The translations under genes and the position numbers were made by a program. DNA of 64,000 nt, taken from assembly GCF_964355755.1 (NCBI RefSeq), contig NC_092673.1, forward strand, positions 10,671,001 to 10,735,000, given 5' to 3'. Below the pieces are notes generated by a model. That model did no database searches and was not told the origin of the DNA. It was given only the letters and a program-made list of their open reading frames with translations. Below are positions 50,230 through 58,728 of the stretch, piece by piece. Each line of letters begins with the position of its first letter. The stretch's first letter is position 1. Source of the DNA: Antedon mediterranea (taxonomy: Eukaryota; Echinodermata; Crinoidea; Comatulida; Antedonidae).

Positions 50230-51756
50230 TTAATCACTCAAACTGATAAATTTGTTTCCAAAGGGCAGATTGAACGCTGTATGCATAGTCAGACCTTTGA
50301 TGTTACTGGCTGCAGTTCCTGTTGGAGCAGCAAGGATCACAAGTGGTTGATCGGGATTTCTGTCATCGTCTATTCTCAGTGTGGCTTCTGCCCACTGTGC
50401 TATTACACGTATCAACTCTGATTTTCCCGAACCTGCACCTCCATGAACTACCAAAAGTGGGGGATGTTTTACCCTGGTCCCGATTTGAGTAGATTTTCGT
50501 ATATCTCTCAAGTATTTCAGTACCCAAGTGAAAGCTTGTCGTTGATCCTCATCAAGTTTTGTCACTGACTGACAAATTTGTTCTTTATCAGATATGTCAA
50601 TTTGCCTGAATATCGATCCAAGATCACTGGTTACTTCGTCATTTGTATCGACGATACCCTCTGGTTCAGTTGCTAGGTTCTGAACGTTGACATTTGTACC
50701 AATCTCACGCTGTTCATCATTCTCCTGTTCCAGTGATGGATCCAGCATATCACCAATATGGTTAGCACCATTATCCTGCGATTCGATGAAGTTTCGACCC
50801 GCTTCTACATTGTTACGATGAGGGAATAGCATATTTTTCACTATGTTTATCTCGTTTAGTTTGCTCTCATACAAATCTAAGCACTTTTGGAAGTCATCGC
50901 TTATGCAATCACTTTCTTTCAGCCACGGCCAGTAAAGTAAGAGCTCCGAGTAGGCAAACTGATGTGGTTCTTTTATCTGATTGCATTTATGTTGACGTAA
51001 TATAGCTGGTCGTTGACGTAGTTTCATATACAATGTATCAGTGAGTTTGATCAATGCTGGTAGGAATTCGGTGGGTCTCACATCCGCAGTAACAATAGGT
51101 TTATCACTCACACCATGTACTCGGTCTGTAAAGACTTTTCCTTTCGTTTGACTGAATGGACAAGTATCATACATGGTGCTGAACTGAGCAAGGGTCATAA
51201 TACGTATGGGACCAGGTCGTTTCTCGAATTTCTCATGTATCGAGAGGTTTCGCTGAACGTATTTACCTTTTTTGCCAGGTATAGTAATGAAATTGCTATT
51301 TGCTCTGTTAGATTTTTTTATTGTACGATTATTCTCGTCATCGTCATCGTCAGGCTCAGACATTGCGGGATCTGCATCATCACTGTAATCACCATCATCT
51401 ATTTGCATGAGGAATTTCCTCCGTTTTTCCGGAAGATTAGTGTCAACCCAAACAGGCTTTATGTTGGAATTTGTCAGATGAAGGCTACTAGGATCCATAA
51501 GGTAAATGGCCTCAAATTTGCCTTTCTCTCTGTATGTCAAGAATACTCTTGCTAGGTATCTCATTTTCTCTTGGTTACTTTTATCGCTCCCACGCATTTC
51601 TTTGGCAGCATCTATGAGATATTTCATCGTTCCGGTATCATCCTTCATGTAATAGTCGGTAATATAAGTGATCACTGCATAATAGTCCAAACAGACCTGT
51701 AGATTCATATTACCATCCCACGCTCGTATCCATTCTTTGTTGTAATTGTTGACCAT
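50230..51756 (-). pseudogene. Helentron Rep C-terminal part plus helicase motifs I and Ia
   Basis: The 508-aa frame starts inside the Rep domain. Residues 24-38 (DYYAVITYITDYYMK) hold the Y-x3-Y pair (Y31, Y35) of the Helitron Rep catalytic motif 3. Residues 236-276 (ALIKLTDTLYMKLRQRP, then HKCNQIKEPHQFAYSELLLYWPW) are the conserved Helitron linker before the helicase. Residues 401-411 (LDEDQRQAFTW) are the Q-motif region, 439-446 (GGAGSGKS) Walker A, and 475-483 (LAAPTGTAA) motif Ia. An acidic stretch lies at 124-141. The Met is not a true start. Upstream, TAA, TGA and TGA in-frame stops (51757-51780) and an 11-bp duplication separate it from the HUH half of the same domain. Confidence 0.9.
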
Positions 51757-51777
51757 TCACCGCTCGTTTCAGTACAA

Positions 51778-52704
51778 TTACTGTGCCTTTACTGTGCCTT
51801 TCTCGCTAACTTCGAGCGCTCTGTAATAGTCTTCGTGTGAAACATCCGCTAATCGCAGTAGTTGATCTATTGATGTTTCGTCTAATTTATTCTTTTTCTG
51901 CAGATCTAGCAAGGTTTTCCTCACTGCTTCCAGTGTAGTATGATGATTGCCCAGTATCTGTTTGTATTCATCATCAGTCAGTTGTGATTTGTTCAAGGGC
52001 TGTGCGATGATCGTTCTTTCACTAGGAAAACGTGGGAATCCGAATCTGCAATCTGTTCCATACTTGCGACAGGATTTAGTGTGACTGTGAGTTTGCAGTT
52101 GTTTGGCAATATAATATAGATCGTTTTCCGGTTTTGTATCACAGGTGATGAAATTATCTACCAACTTTACTGTCACATCTTTTTGACTATCAGAGAGATG
52201 CTTGTTCTGCCGCAGGGAATCAATAGATGATGTAATTCCTGGAAAATCTTCTTCTAGTTTCTCAAAAGTTGGCCAACAGACTCCATGAATGTGTCCAGCA
52301 CCCCGTTTTTGAAACTCTACCCTGTAGTTATAGGATTCACTATGCATAGGACTGTTTGTACCCATCATTATGTTTTTGATAAATGCCTTCACTCTTTGGT
52401 TGAAATTACGTGCCACTATATCCGTGTTTTCTTGAAGTAACTTGCGCAAGTTGTCTATTTTTATTCTTCCTTCGTCCGTATACTCTAGTGGTTCACCATC
52501 AACATATATAGTTTCGATCCCATCTTCCATTTGGTAACTGATGTCATGGTTCCGTGAAAGGATAGACGTGATGTTTTCTGGCCATCGTGTATCGGCACAG
52601 GAAAGTGTGAAAAAGAAAAGAAACGAACCAAGATTCTCTAGTCGTGCGAACATTATATTTCGCTGTTTTTTCCACATCCACGTCAAACAGCGAAAATGGG
52701 ACAT
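51778..52704 (-). pseudogene. Helitron Rep domain (Helitron_like_N) with the HUH motif
   Basis: This is the rolling-circle replication initiator, which nicks and rejoins single strands. Residues 31-43 (FFTLSCADTRWPE) are the conserved Helitron signature. Residues 127-143 (YRVEFQKRGAGHIHGVC) carry the metal-binding H138-I-H140. Residues 206-224 hold H-x-H...C-x6-C followed by RFGFPRFP, the usual Helitron zinc-binding stretch. The match begins at residue 11 (WKKQRNIMFARLENLG). The first ten residues come from the insertion upstream, so the Met is not authentic. The frame ends EKGTVKAQ because an 11-bp unit (ACTGTGCCTTT on the + strand) is duplicated at 51780-51790 and 51791-51801. The catalytic tyrosines are stranded in the next fragment. 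Confidence 0.9.
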
Positions 52705-54967
52705 TAAGTGTTCCGAGAGCCGTTTTCATTGTTTAAGTTAGCCGGAGCCTTTTTCGATTGGCTATAAATAGAAAGTTACCGAGCATTTCGAGCAACGCGA
52801 GTTCTGACTTCCGTGTTTTATAGGCTGTCTAAATTTCCCTTTTAACGGGTTTATATTAAATTATATTGTTGTTTGATTTATTTCTGTTTATAAAGAACAT
52901 TTATATTAAACAAAAACCACAACAATAGCAATTTTAGTTGATTATGGATTAATTTATTCGAATTCTAAGATAAACGTCTAAGCCAAGTGTAAACGTAAAC
53001 AAAGCGAGTCATACGGCGAAAACAAAAAAGTGAAAACTAACTAATTTGTTAAAATAGCTAACATTAATTTGCAATTTTTAAATGAAATTCTGAAAACGCT
53101 ATAATATAGTCTTATATGCATTTTCAAAGATTTCCAAAAAAAAGCTTGGGGTTATTTTTCAAACAAATTCTATAAGGAGTTGAAGATAGTGTATTTTGAG
53201 CGAAAGTGCGGTGCGCGTAGACCTAGGAAGACGCGGCAGGGCTGGAATACTCGTTTCCTTAGGCGACGAGAACGACGGAAGATGCGCTCCATCACTGTGC
53301 TCTCAATTCTAGTTCTTGTTAAGTGGATGATGCAGAATCTTATAATATGGGCTTATAAATTTTAAAATAAAGTGCTCAACTTTTATTTTTCTTAAAATTA
53401 TGAAGATTAGTGTGAAGTGGGGACTGTCTGCATGCCTGAACGGCTGACTTGGTAAAATACTGAAAAATCAGTCAATTAGTTAGGCCTAGGCTAATTAATT
53501 AATGTACAGTATATAATGTCATATTTTTATGAATAGAGCTAAACCTACTAGTAGGCTTACTAGTAATCACATAATAAATCTGTTAATGTCACCTGTCACT
53601 AACATATGATTGATTTAAGTATATGCTGAAAATGTTTACTTTTTATCGGAGCTAAAATGAAATTTCGCAGTTCCCTGCTTTTTATTATAATAATGGAGCA
53701 ATAAATTTAATACAAATACACACCAATTAACATTTTAACTTTTAATATTATCACAAATTTCACCTTAAAAATCAGACAAGTTTTCTACATCAACTTAGCT
53801 AACATTTGTACTAAGCCTAATCTTCAAAAGATTTACTATTACTGTAGTAGGCCTATTACCATTATTTATTTGCCAATTTGAAATGTACATTTAAACTTTA
53901 TTAAACTACTGCACAACAACCAACTGCCACTTGAACCTTTAAATAAGTAAATTAGGATAAGTTAAAGTTTTTACAAAATAAATGTCTTTTTGGCAATACA
54001 TCTATAGATATCCATAATTACAGTATTAATAGTGCTTTTTCACATTATATGCCAGAAGTAAATTAATATGACTCATAAGAAATTGTTGTTGATTTAATGC
54101 TATTTGTATTGAAGTATGTAGAACAATCCTCTGTGGTCTGTAAAAAAACAACAACATTCAATTAATAATAATCATTATTTAATTATATTTGTATATTTAT
54201 TCTTATTTTCTTAGGCCTATAAACAACGCGCGCCTGACAATGAACACGCGCCAATAATGCACGCACTACCCCACTATTATAGGCTAAAGCCTGGCTCTCC
54301 TACTGTACTACTAGGCCTAGACTATATTGATTTATAAATAAAACAAAGAGGCTTTGTAGAGTTTTATGATTTAAAACAGCTTTCCTATATATTATATGTT
54401 TCCCTTATTAATTTACAAAACCACATTTTTTATCTTATGGCGTAAAAAATGATTTTAGCTACAACCATGTGTTCCATTTTCGATAGTGAAATACCCAAGA
54501 AGTCACATGTTTAAGCAGCCATTAAAAAAAAAAAAAATAACCCCAACGAGATTTTGTTATTAACTACTATTGAAAAATCAAATATTCAGAAACTATAAAA
54601 CCCACCTTCTAAAAAAATTGCGTTGTTTTATTACAGCCTCAACAAATTAGACGAAATTTTAACATTCGAATAGCCTAAAATTGTTTAAAAAACATCGGTG
54701 TAATTCACCCTTGTTTCATAAAAATATAATGGGTTCGTCGATTAAAAAACAATATTACGTGGTTCGTAGATGCCTTGTCAAAGGTTTTCATGAATTATTC
54801 ATTAGTAAATAAAACCAAAAGTTCCAATTGGCCAGTTTGCAAAAACCTAAGATTTACCTTTCAAAACAAAGTTGCTTCCGGGTAATTGTCAACGCTGTCT
54901 CGTGTGCAAAAACGATTCGCTGCCGATAGAGGGCTCACTACTTTTTGTCCCTGGTGAATTGAGTGTG
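52675..54967. mobile_element. ~2.3-kb AT-rich insertion splitting the Rep gene, unidentified
   Basis: Rep homology stops at GSPRYWK (near 54970, minus strand) and resumes at WKKQRN (near 52672). Relatives run straight through. The hexamer TTTCCA (+ strand) lies at both edges (52669-52674 and 54968-54973), as a target duplication would. The insert is strongly AT-rich, with TAGGCCTA-type words and a CG-rich spot near 54227-54262. ATTGGCTATAAATAG at 52757-52771 could be a promoter. The only frame of note (53180-53365, +; basic, GWNTRFLRRRERRKM) starts at TTG and matches nothing I recognise. No TIRs, LTRs or transposase were found. An intron is unlikely: the exon edges lack GT/AG and frameshifts precede it. 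Confidence 0.55.
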
Positions 54968-55278
54968 TTTCCAATATCGAGGTGAACCTGGTCAAGAACA
55001 GAAAACGCGTCCTCCACATTTTGCAATTCCAGCGATGAATTGACATTTCCCTTCAAGTAACTGACACTGATTTGACTTTCAATAGAGTGTCGTTCGAGAT
55101 AATATAAGGAAGCGAAAGTGAATGCATCACTAGAAATGAATCGTCTGTCTACATTATAAAGTCTTTGACAGACAAACTTCCAAGGAGTCAATTTGATAGC
55201 ACGCAAGTAATGTAAACCGTACCGACCAGTGGGATACAATGTTGGAAATGAATTTATATCCCAACTTTCATCTCTCAT
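54889..55278 (-). pseudogene. Helentron protein, region just upstream of Rep
   Basis: The 129-aa frame contains the conserved Helitron stretch SWDINSFPTLYPTGRYG, then LTPWKFVCQRLYNVDRRF and FASLYYLERHSIESQISV, and ends its homology at EDAFSVLDQV. In the same frame, but 5' of the Met, homology continues upstream to about 55400 and includes SLSVAPGQGKTPTNF, the VAPGEG-type motif of the family, so the Met is not a start. Just after DQV a frameshift near 54985 moves the next conserved piece (GSPRYWK) to another frame. The rest of this frame (HLDIGNTLNSP onward) is out of frame and meaningless. The ~2.3-kb insertion begins immediately beyond. Confidence 0.8.
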
Positions 55279-55463
55279 GAAATTAGTAGGTGTTTTACCT
55301 TGTCCAGGTGCGACAGAAAGGCTATCTATATCAGACCGATTCTTTTCTCTCTCAGGAAAAACTAGATGTATTTCTGCATGGTCGTCTGACAGCTTTGATA
55401 ACGAGTTCTTCCGTCTTCTTCATTTTCATTGGTTTCTTTAGTATCACTTCTATCATTACTATA

Positions 55464-55721
55464 TTAATTTTCATTAGTCTTGATATTTACATCATCATCG
55501 TTGACTATTTCATCTATGGGAGAATCTTCTTCGTCTGGATCATTAGCCACCTCCTGTTTGATTTGTGCGTCATAGAATTCGTTGATCTTGACATCAGTGT
55601 ACCCAGGATGTCCCAGCTCTTTAAGTGTCATTATAGCTTGTATTAGCTTCTTCGGATCAATATATGCATTTAACACATAAGGCTGTTTCTCTATCTGTCG
55701 CTTGAGTTTCACTGGAATCAA
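55464..55721 (-). pseudogene. Helentron protein, middle segment
   Basis: The 85-aa frame opens at TTG, so it is not a real start. Upstream in the same frame reads LPRLPDDAGL, the conserved link to the DUF6570-like region. IPVKLKRQIEKQPYVLNAYIDP and IMTLKELGHPGYTDV follow the family pattern. An acidic, low-complexity tail (VANDPDEEDSPIDEIVNDDD) ends at TAA (55464-55466). Beyond that stop the frame stays open for about 34 codons, to near 55365. Homology then passes to another frame near 55400. A frameshift near 55735 separates it from the preceding fragment. Confidence 0.7.
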
Positions 55722-55728
55722 ACCAGCA

Positions 55729-56508
55729 TCATCTGGCAGTCGTGGTAAACTTGGTTAATTGTGACATAGTATTCAATATATCATCATCAGTTATAGGTAC
55801 ATAAATGACCCGGTCTTTCATTGCTGACCATCCACTAGACGGTAGAACACGTAATTTTAGGAATAAAATAGATCTAGCTACGAGTACTCTACCAAGTTCA
55901 GACAGCTCTAGATCTTGTGGAATAGGATCAAGATTCAAGCCGTTTCTCACACACATAGGTGACATTTTACCTTTCACCAAGTAACCTTTACATGTATGAC
56001 AAACGTATTTTGTTGTTTTATCGGCAGAGAGCAATTCTGCTTTGATGACGTATAGTTCATATGCGTTGTTCGTGTTCATTTTCGTTTGTAACTTTTTGGT
56101 AATTTCCGTTCCACCATTTTTATACAACATCCGATGACAAACTATGCATGGGTATATTGGACCATAACGTACATGTTCTCGAAATTTGCTCAGTCGATCG
56201 TTCTCGGTGTTACTATGTTTTTTATTTGTGTATCGTTTCACACACTTCTCTTTTTTTTCATCACGATGAGATCCGTAATGACTTTTCTTCTTAGCGTTGA
56301 TATCATCTCGATGAGATTTGTAATGACTTTTCTTCTTACTGTTGATATCATCTCGATGAGATTCGTGATAACTTTTTTTCTTAGCGCTGATATCATCTCG
56401 ATGAGATTCGTGATAACTTTCCTTCTTAGCGCTGATATCATCTCGATGAGATTCGTGATAGCTTTTCTTCTTAACGCTGATATCATCGCGATGAGATTCG
56501 TGATACAT
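55729..56508 (-). pseudogene. Helentron protein: 15-residue repeats and DUF6570-like zinc ribbons
   Basis: The 259-aa frame. Residues 2-84 are five full copies plus a partial copy of YHESHRDDISAKKKS, a charged repeat typical of the region before Rep in many Helitrons. Residues 119-129 (YPCIVCHRMLY; C121, C124) and 168-176 (YVCHTCKGY; C170, C173) form two CxxC knuckles. GKMSPMCVRNGLNLDPIP and LSELGRVLVARSILFLKLRVLP match the DUF6570-type region found N-terminal to Rep. Its role is unknown; nucleic-acid binding is inferred from the zinc knuckles. The true N-terminal link RRFK is in frame upstream of the Met and leads, through a one-base shift near 56525, into the OTU frame. Confidence 0.82.
56250..56505 (-). 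repeat. 45-bp coding minisatellite (15-residue repeat)
   Basis: Five complete 45-bp units (56281-56505) and a partial sixth encode Y-H-E-S-H-R-D-D-I-[SN]-x-K-K-x-S. Nucleotide differences are few among the first three or four units, and the distal ones (HYKSHRDDIN, HYGSHRDE) are more diverged, so expansion is recent at the 5' side. The period is a multiple of three, so copy-number change keeps the frame. The antisense frame at 56134-56535 and the shifted frame at 56238-56486 are shadows of this repeat. Confidence 0.9.
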
Positions 56509-56515
56509 TTTGAAT

Positions 56516-57559
56516 CTACGTACCTAGCCTCTTAGAACGATTTTCATCGCTTTCATTCATAAGTCGCTCTGTTTCATGCTTCTGTTTATATCCGCGTCTA
56601 TTATTAGAAGTGTAATCATCTGGATACATTTTTCTACACGTTATGTTCTTTGCCAAGTGACCTTTAAGACGCTTGAAAGACTTGCCACAACCCTTACATA
56701 TGGACTCTGATGGAACCTTTGTGTCTGTAGATGGTTGATCAGGAGCTGGTTGTTCGGGAACTGATGTATCTGGAGATGGTTGATCAGTAGCCGGTTGTTC
56801 GCAAGTTGACTGTTCGGGTTCCTCAGTTTCAAATCCAACGACTACATCAAAATGCACATTGCTTGAATTTACTAAATATATGGAACAATTCTCTCGTTCT
56901 TGTTCCAACCCAAAATCATAGAGTGCAGTAGCAGCATATCTCTGCCAGCACCAGGTTAGTTCGGTAGTGTTTGCATTGAGATTTTGATAGACGTAAATAT
57001 CCGTTTTCAATAATGATGCAGCTGCAATTACCTCTAGCATCGTAGCCCAGTGGACACTATCGGCACCAGTTATTGCGAGGTTGTCCAGATGTTCACGAAA
57101 TGCCTTTTCACGCGAATCTATATTACCATTGAACTCGAATTTTTCAAATGCGTCGTTTCTGTGTTGGTGTAAGTGAGTAATCACTGCAGCTCGGAGGAAC
57201 CCGTGCATATACTCATTTCCGAAAATTACATAAGACAAAGCTCGAAAAAAACAATTTCCATCTGGATATATGTTTCTTTTCTTGAATGAACTTGTCAAGG
57301 TTCGTTCTATACCGTCATAATGGACTAGATGCACAGCAACCTCTAAATTCAGACTACGACATTGTCTTTCCTGCCAATTAAAAGTAAGAGGTGAGAAAAT
57401 GTATCGACTTTCTATATCCGTGACATTTGCATCAACTAAGTCAGTATTCTTCTTACTGCAGTCGGTAGAACATTGAGGGGTTTCCTGAGTTTCACGTTTA
57501 TCATACTTTGATGATCTCGCCTCTTTCAAATGAGCTTTGCGCTTACTTGAACGAGGCAT
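56516..57559 (-). CDS. OTU-like cysteine protease domain with C2HC finger (Helentron N-terminus)
   Basis: The 347-aa frame starts at ATG. The first 20 residues are basic (MPRSSKRKAHLKEARSSKYD). The OTU domain spans roughly residues 85-245. YPDGNCFFRALS (98-109) gives the D100 and C103 of the OTU catalytic centre, TGADSVHWATMLEVIAAASLL (164-184) is the helix region, and NVHFDVVVGF (234-243) supplies H236. The fold is a deubiquitinase fold; its role in Helentrons is unknown. A Pro/Asp/Thr-rich linker with EQPAxDQPSxDT repeats (250-283) leads to a C2HC finger C288-x2-C291-x9-H301-x6-C308. The frame stops at 56516 through a one-base shift near 56525, after which the same protein continues. This is the best-preserved part of the element, with no internal stop. 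Confidence 0.87.
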   Translation of the reverse strand: MPRSSKRKAHLKEARSSKYDKRETQETPQCSTDCSKKNTDLVDANVTDIESRYIFSPLTFNWQERQCRSLNLEVAVHLVHYDGIERTLTSSFKKRNIYPDGNCFFRALSYVIFGNEYMHGFLRAAVITHLHQHRNDAFEKFEFNGNIDSREKAFREHLDNLAITGADSVHWATMLEVIAAASLLKTDIYVYQNLNANTTELTWCWQRYAATALYDFGLEQERENCSIYLVNSSNVHFDVVVGFETEEPEQSTCEQPATDQPSPDTSVPEQPAPDQPSTDTKVPSESICKGCGKSFKRLKGHLAKNITCRKMYPDDYTSNNRRGYKQKHETERLMNESDENRSKRLGT

Positions 57560-57625
57560 AGTGTGATATTACGCTTTGTTATATTCTATGTCTGTTTTAG
57601 TCTTGATAAAGTTTTCAACTAAAGT

Positions 57626-57709
57626 AGCTGGCAGAATGTGTGTAAGTATGTGATAACAACAGGAAGCAGCTGGCAGAATGTGTGTAAGTATGTGATAACA
57701 GCAGGCGAC
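57626..57709 (+). repeat. 42-bp tandem duplication upstream of the OTU frame
   Basis: Two copies of a unit starting AGCTGGCAGAATGTGTGTAA and ending in GTGATAACAACAGG/GTGATAACAGCAGG lie side by side, offset 42 bp, nearly identical. They sit 67 bp before the OTU start codon, in what would be the 5' leader or promoter side of the element. The rest of 57560-57768 shows no gene and no clear TATA box. Confidence 0.85.
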
Positions 57710-57768
57710 GTTCAGCAAATTTTGAAATTCAATTTTCGGAGCTGATGTTGAAGTAAAATATTCTTGGG

Positions 57769-58030
57769 AGCTGATATCATATTACGTATACAGTATATTT
57801 CACCATAAAGTTTAAGAAAAATAGGTTTCGCCAGGGCCTACACCAAAAATGTGGGTAACACACAGTTTTTAAGCCATTTAAATTACAATTAAATATAGTA
57901 ATAAGCACAAAGCAAAATAAACATGTGTAAAAGTGATAATTACCGATTACACAAAATAATTAATTAAAAAAGATATACTGTATATCATATTGCGTATACA
58001 GTACTTTTTACCATAAAGTTTAAAAAAAAA
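57769..58030 (+). repeat. dispersed segment V, right copy
   Basis: This is the counterpart of 47905-48229, with the same landmarks (ATTACGTATACAGTATATTTC, AATAAGCACAAAGCAAAATA, TGATAATTACCGATTACACA, GTATACAGTACTTTTYACCA). Near 57822 it has a short remnant of the tRNA-Val 3' part (GGTTTCGCCAGGGC), broken off early. It sits directly between the Helentron 5' side and a fuller tRNA-Val-like sequence. No gene is present. Confidence 0.65.
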
Positions 58031-58101
58031 GGTTTCGCCCGGGCTCGAACCGGGACCTTCTGTGTGTTAAACAGACGTGATAACCACTACGCCAAGAAGC
58101 C
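58031..58101 (-). tRNA. tRNA-Val(AAC)-like sequence, acceptor stem imperfect
   Basis: The minus strand folds as a tRNA of 71 nt. The D-arm region is TGGCGTAGTGGTTATCA (A box). The anticodon stem TCTGT/ACAGA encloses TTAACAC, giving anticodon AAC (Val). The T arm CCCGG-TTCGAGC-CCGGG pairs perfectly (B box). The acceptor stem pairs only 5 of 7 positions (GGCTTCT with CGAAACC; mismatches at 3-70 and 7-66). A run of nine T follows directly, a Pol III terminator. Partial copies at 47958 and 57822 lie in the same repeat segment. It may therefore be a tRNA-derived repeat head or a pseudogene rather than a working tRNA gene. Confidence 0.55.
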
Positions 58102-58171
58102 GCATATAACAACATAATGCTGTAGTGTGTATCACACATTGTGGCTTCCTAATTAAACAAATTAATTAACA

Positions 58172-58509
58172 AATAAGCAGGAATGTGCGATACTCGGTTT
58201 ACAGCAAATGAAGCTGTAATGACGTCATAAGACGGGATATGACGTCACATACACATCAATAACCTACCAAATACGGCTATATGGTACCATCTTCGAGACG
58301 TCATATGGCTGCATTCGGTTTGAAAATAAAAAATCCGGCTCTATAGCTTTGAGGACATGTCCCTGTAGTATGTTCATGCCAAATCCCAGCTCAATACTAC
58401 AACGAATAAGGGAGTAGTACTTTAAAAATCGCACTTTTTACTCAATAGTGTCCAGATGGAGGAAGAGGAGGAGAAAATGAGTAAGTCCTAGACTCGGGTA
58501 CTCCGAGTA
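58172..58509 (+). repeat. dispersed segment X, right copy, with two TGACGTCA palindromes
   Basis: This is the counterpart of 47551-47890. TGACGTCA occurs at 58220-58227 and 58240-58247; in the left copy the second site is degenerate (TAACGTCA). Small indels separate the copies, including CTACAACGAA near 58405. It joins directly to a 262-bp-type unit at 58510, whereas the left copy follows the end of the array. 58102-58171 between the tRNA and this segment shows only the inverted word GTGTGTATCACACA. Confidence 0.7.
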
Positions 58510-58728
58510 AAAATGTCCACATTTTCAAAAACAATATTTATTTTCAAATAAAACAAAAATATTCTTACAGGTTCGAACCCACTACTGGGAAGCACTCAAA
58601 ACTGAGCATTACCCGTTATGCAATAAAGTAGTACACGACAGAACAGTTTATAATAGTCTATTTATAAGTGTATTACGTAATTCATCATTACGTCATAAAT
58701 ATCATATTAACCTTTTTGAAACCAAAAT
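58510..58728 (-). repeat. truncated unit of the ~262-bp tRNA-like repeat (right cluster, first copy)
   Basis: This is the counterpart of 44986-45283, beginning within the TTTCAAAAACAATATTTATT part, so its head is missing. GGTTCGAACCCACTACTGGG (near 58570), CAAAACTGAGCATTACCCGT and the TTACGTAATTCATCATTACGTCA inverted word are all shared with the left copy. It contains about 30 bp (58699-58728) not present on the left, just before the SINE. Confidence 0.7.

Larger units (their letters stand above)
48230..57768 (-). mobile_element. decayed autonomous Helentron (Helitron-like rolling-circle transposon)
   Basis: Domains on the minus strand, in order, are OTU protease, C2HC finger, 15-residue repeats, DUF6570-like zinc ribbons, Helitron Rep (HUH), PIF1-type helicase, and AP-type endonuclease. 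The C-terminal endonuclease plus OTU is the hallmark of the Helentron/Helitron2 group. Both edges are approximate: they are set where the flanking repeat segment V stops (left) and starts (right), and I could not identify the terminal sequences. Ten or more disabling lesions are described in the individual entries. GC content is visibly higher than in the AT-rich flanks, as expected for former coding sequence. The 52675-54967 part is a secondary insertion. Confidence 0.85.

Noticed and set aside
53180-53365. Basic + frame in the Rep insertion
   Set aside because: Opens at TTG, short, no recognised motif. Mentioned in the insertion entry only.
54866-54990. Intron explanation for the gap in Rep, using the donor-like AAGGTAAAT near 54870
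   Set aside because: All frames between the last conserved residue and that site contain stops or lose homology, and the edges of homology lack GT and AG; insertion fits better.
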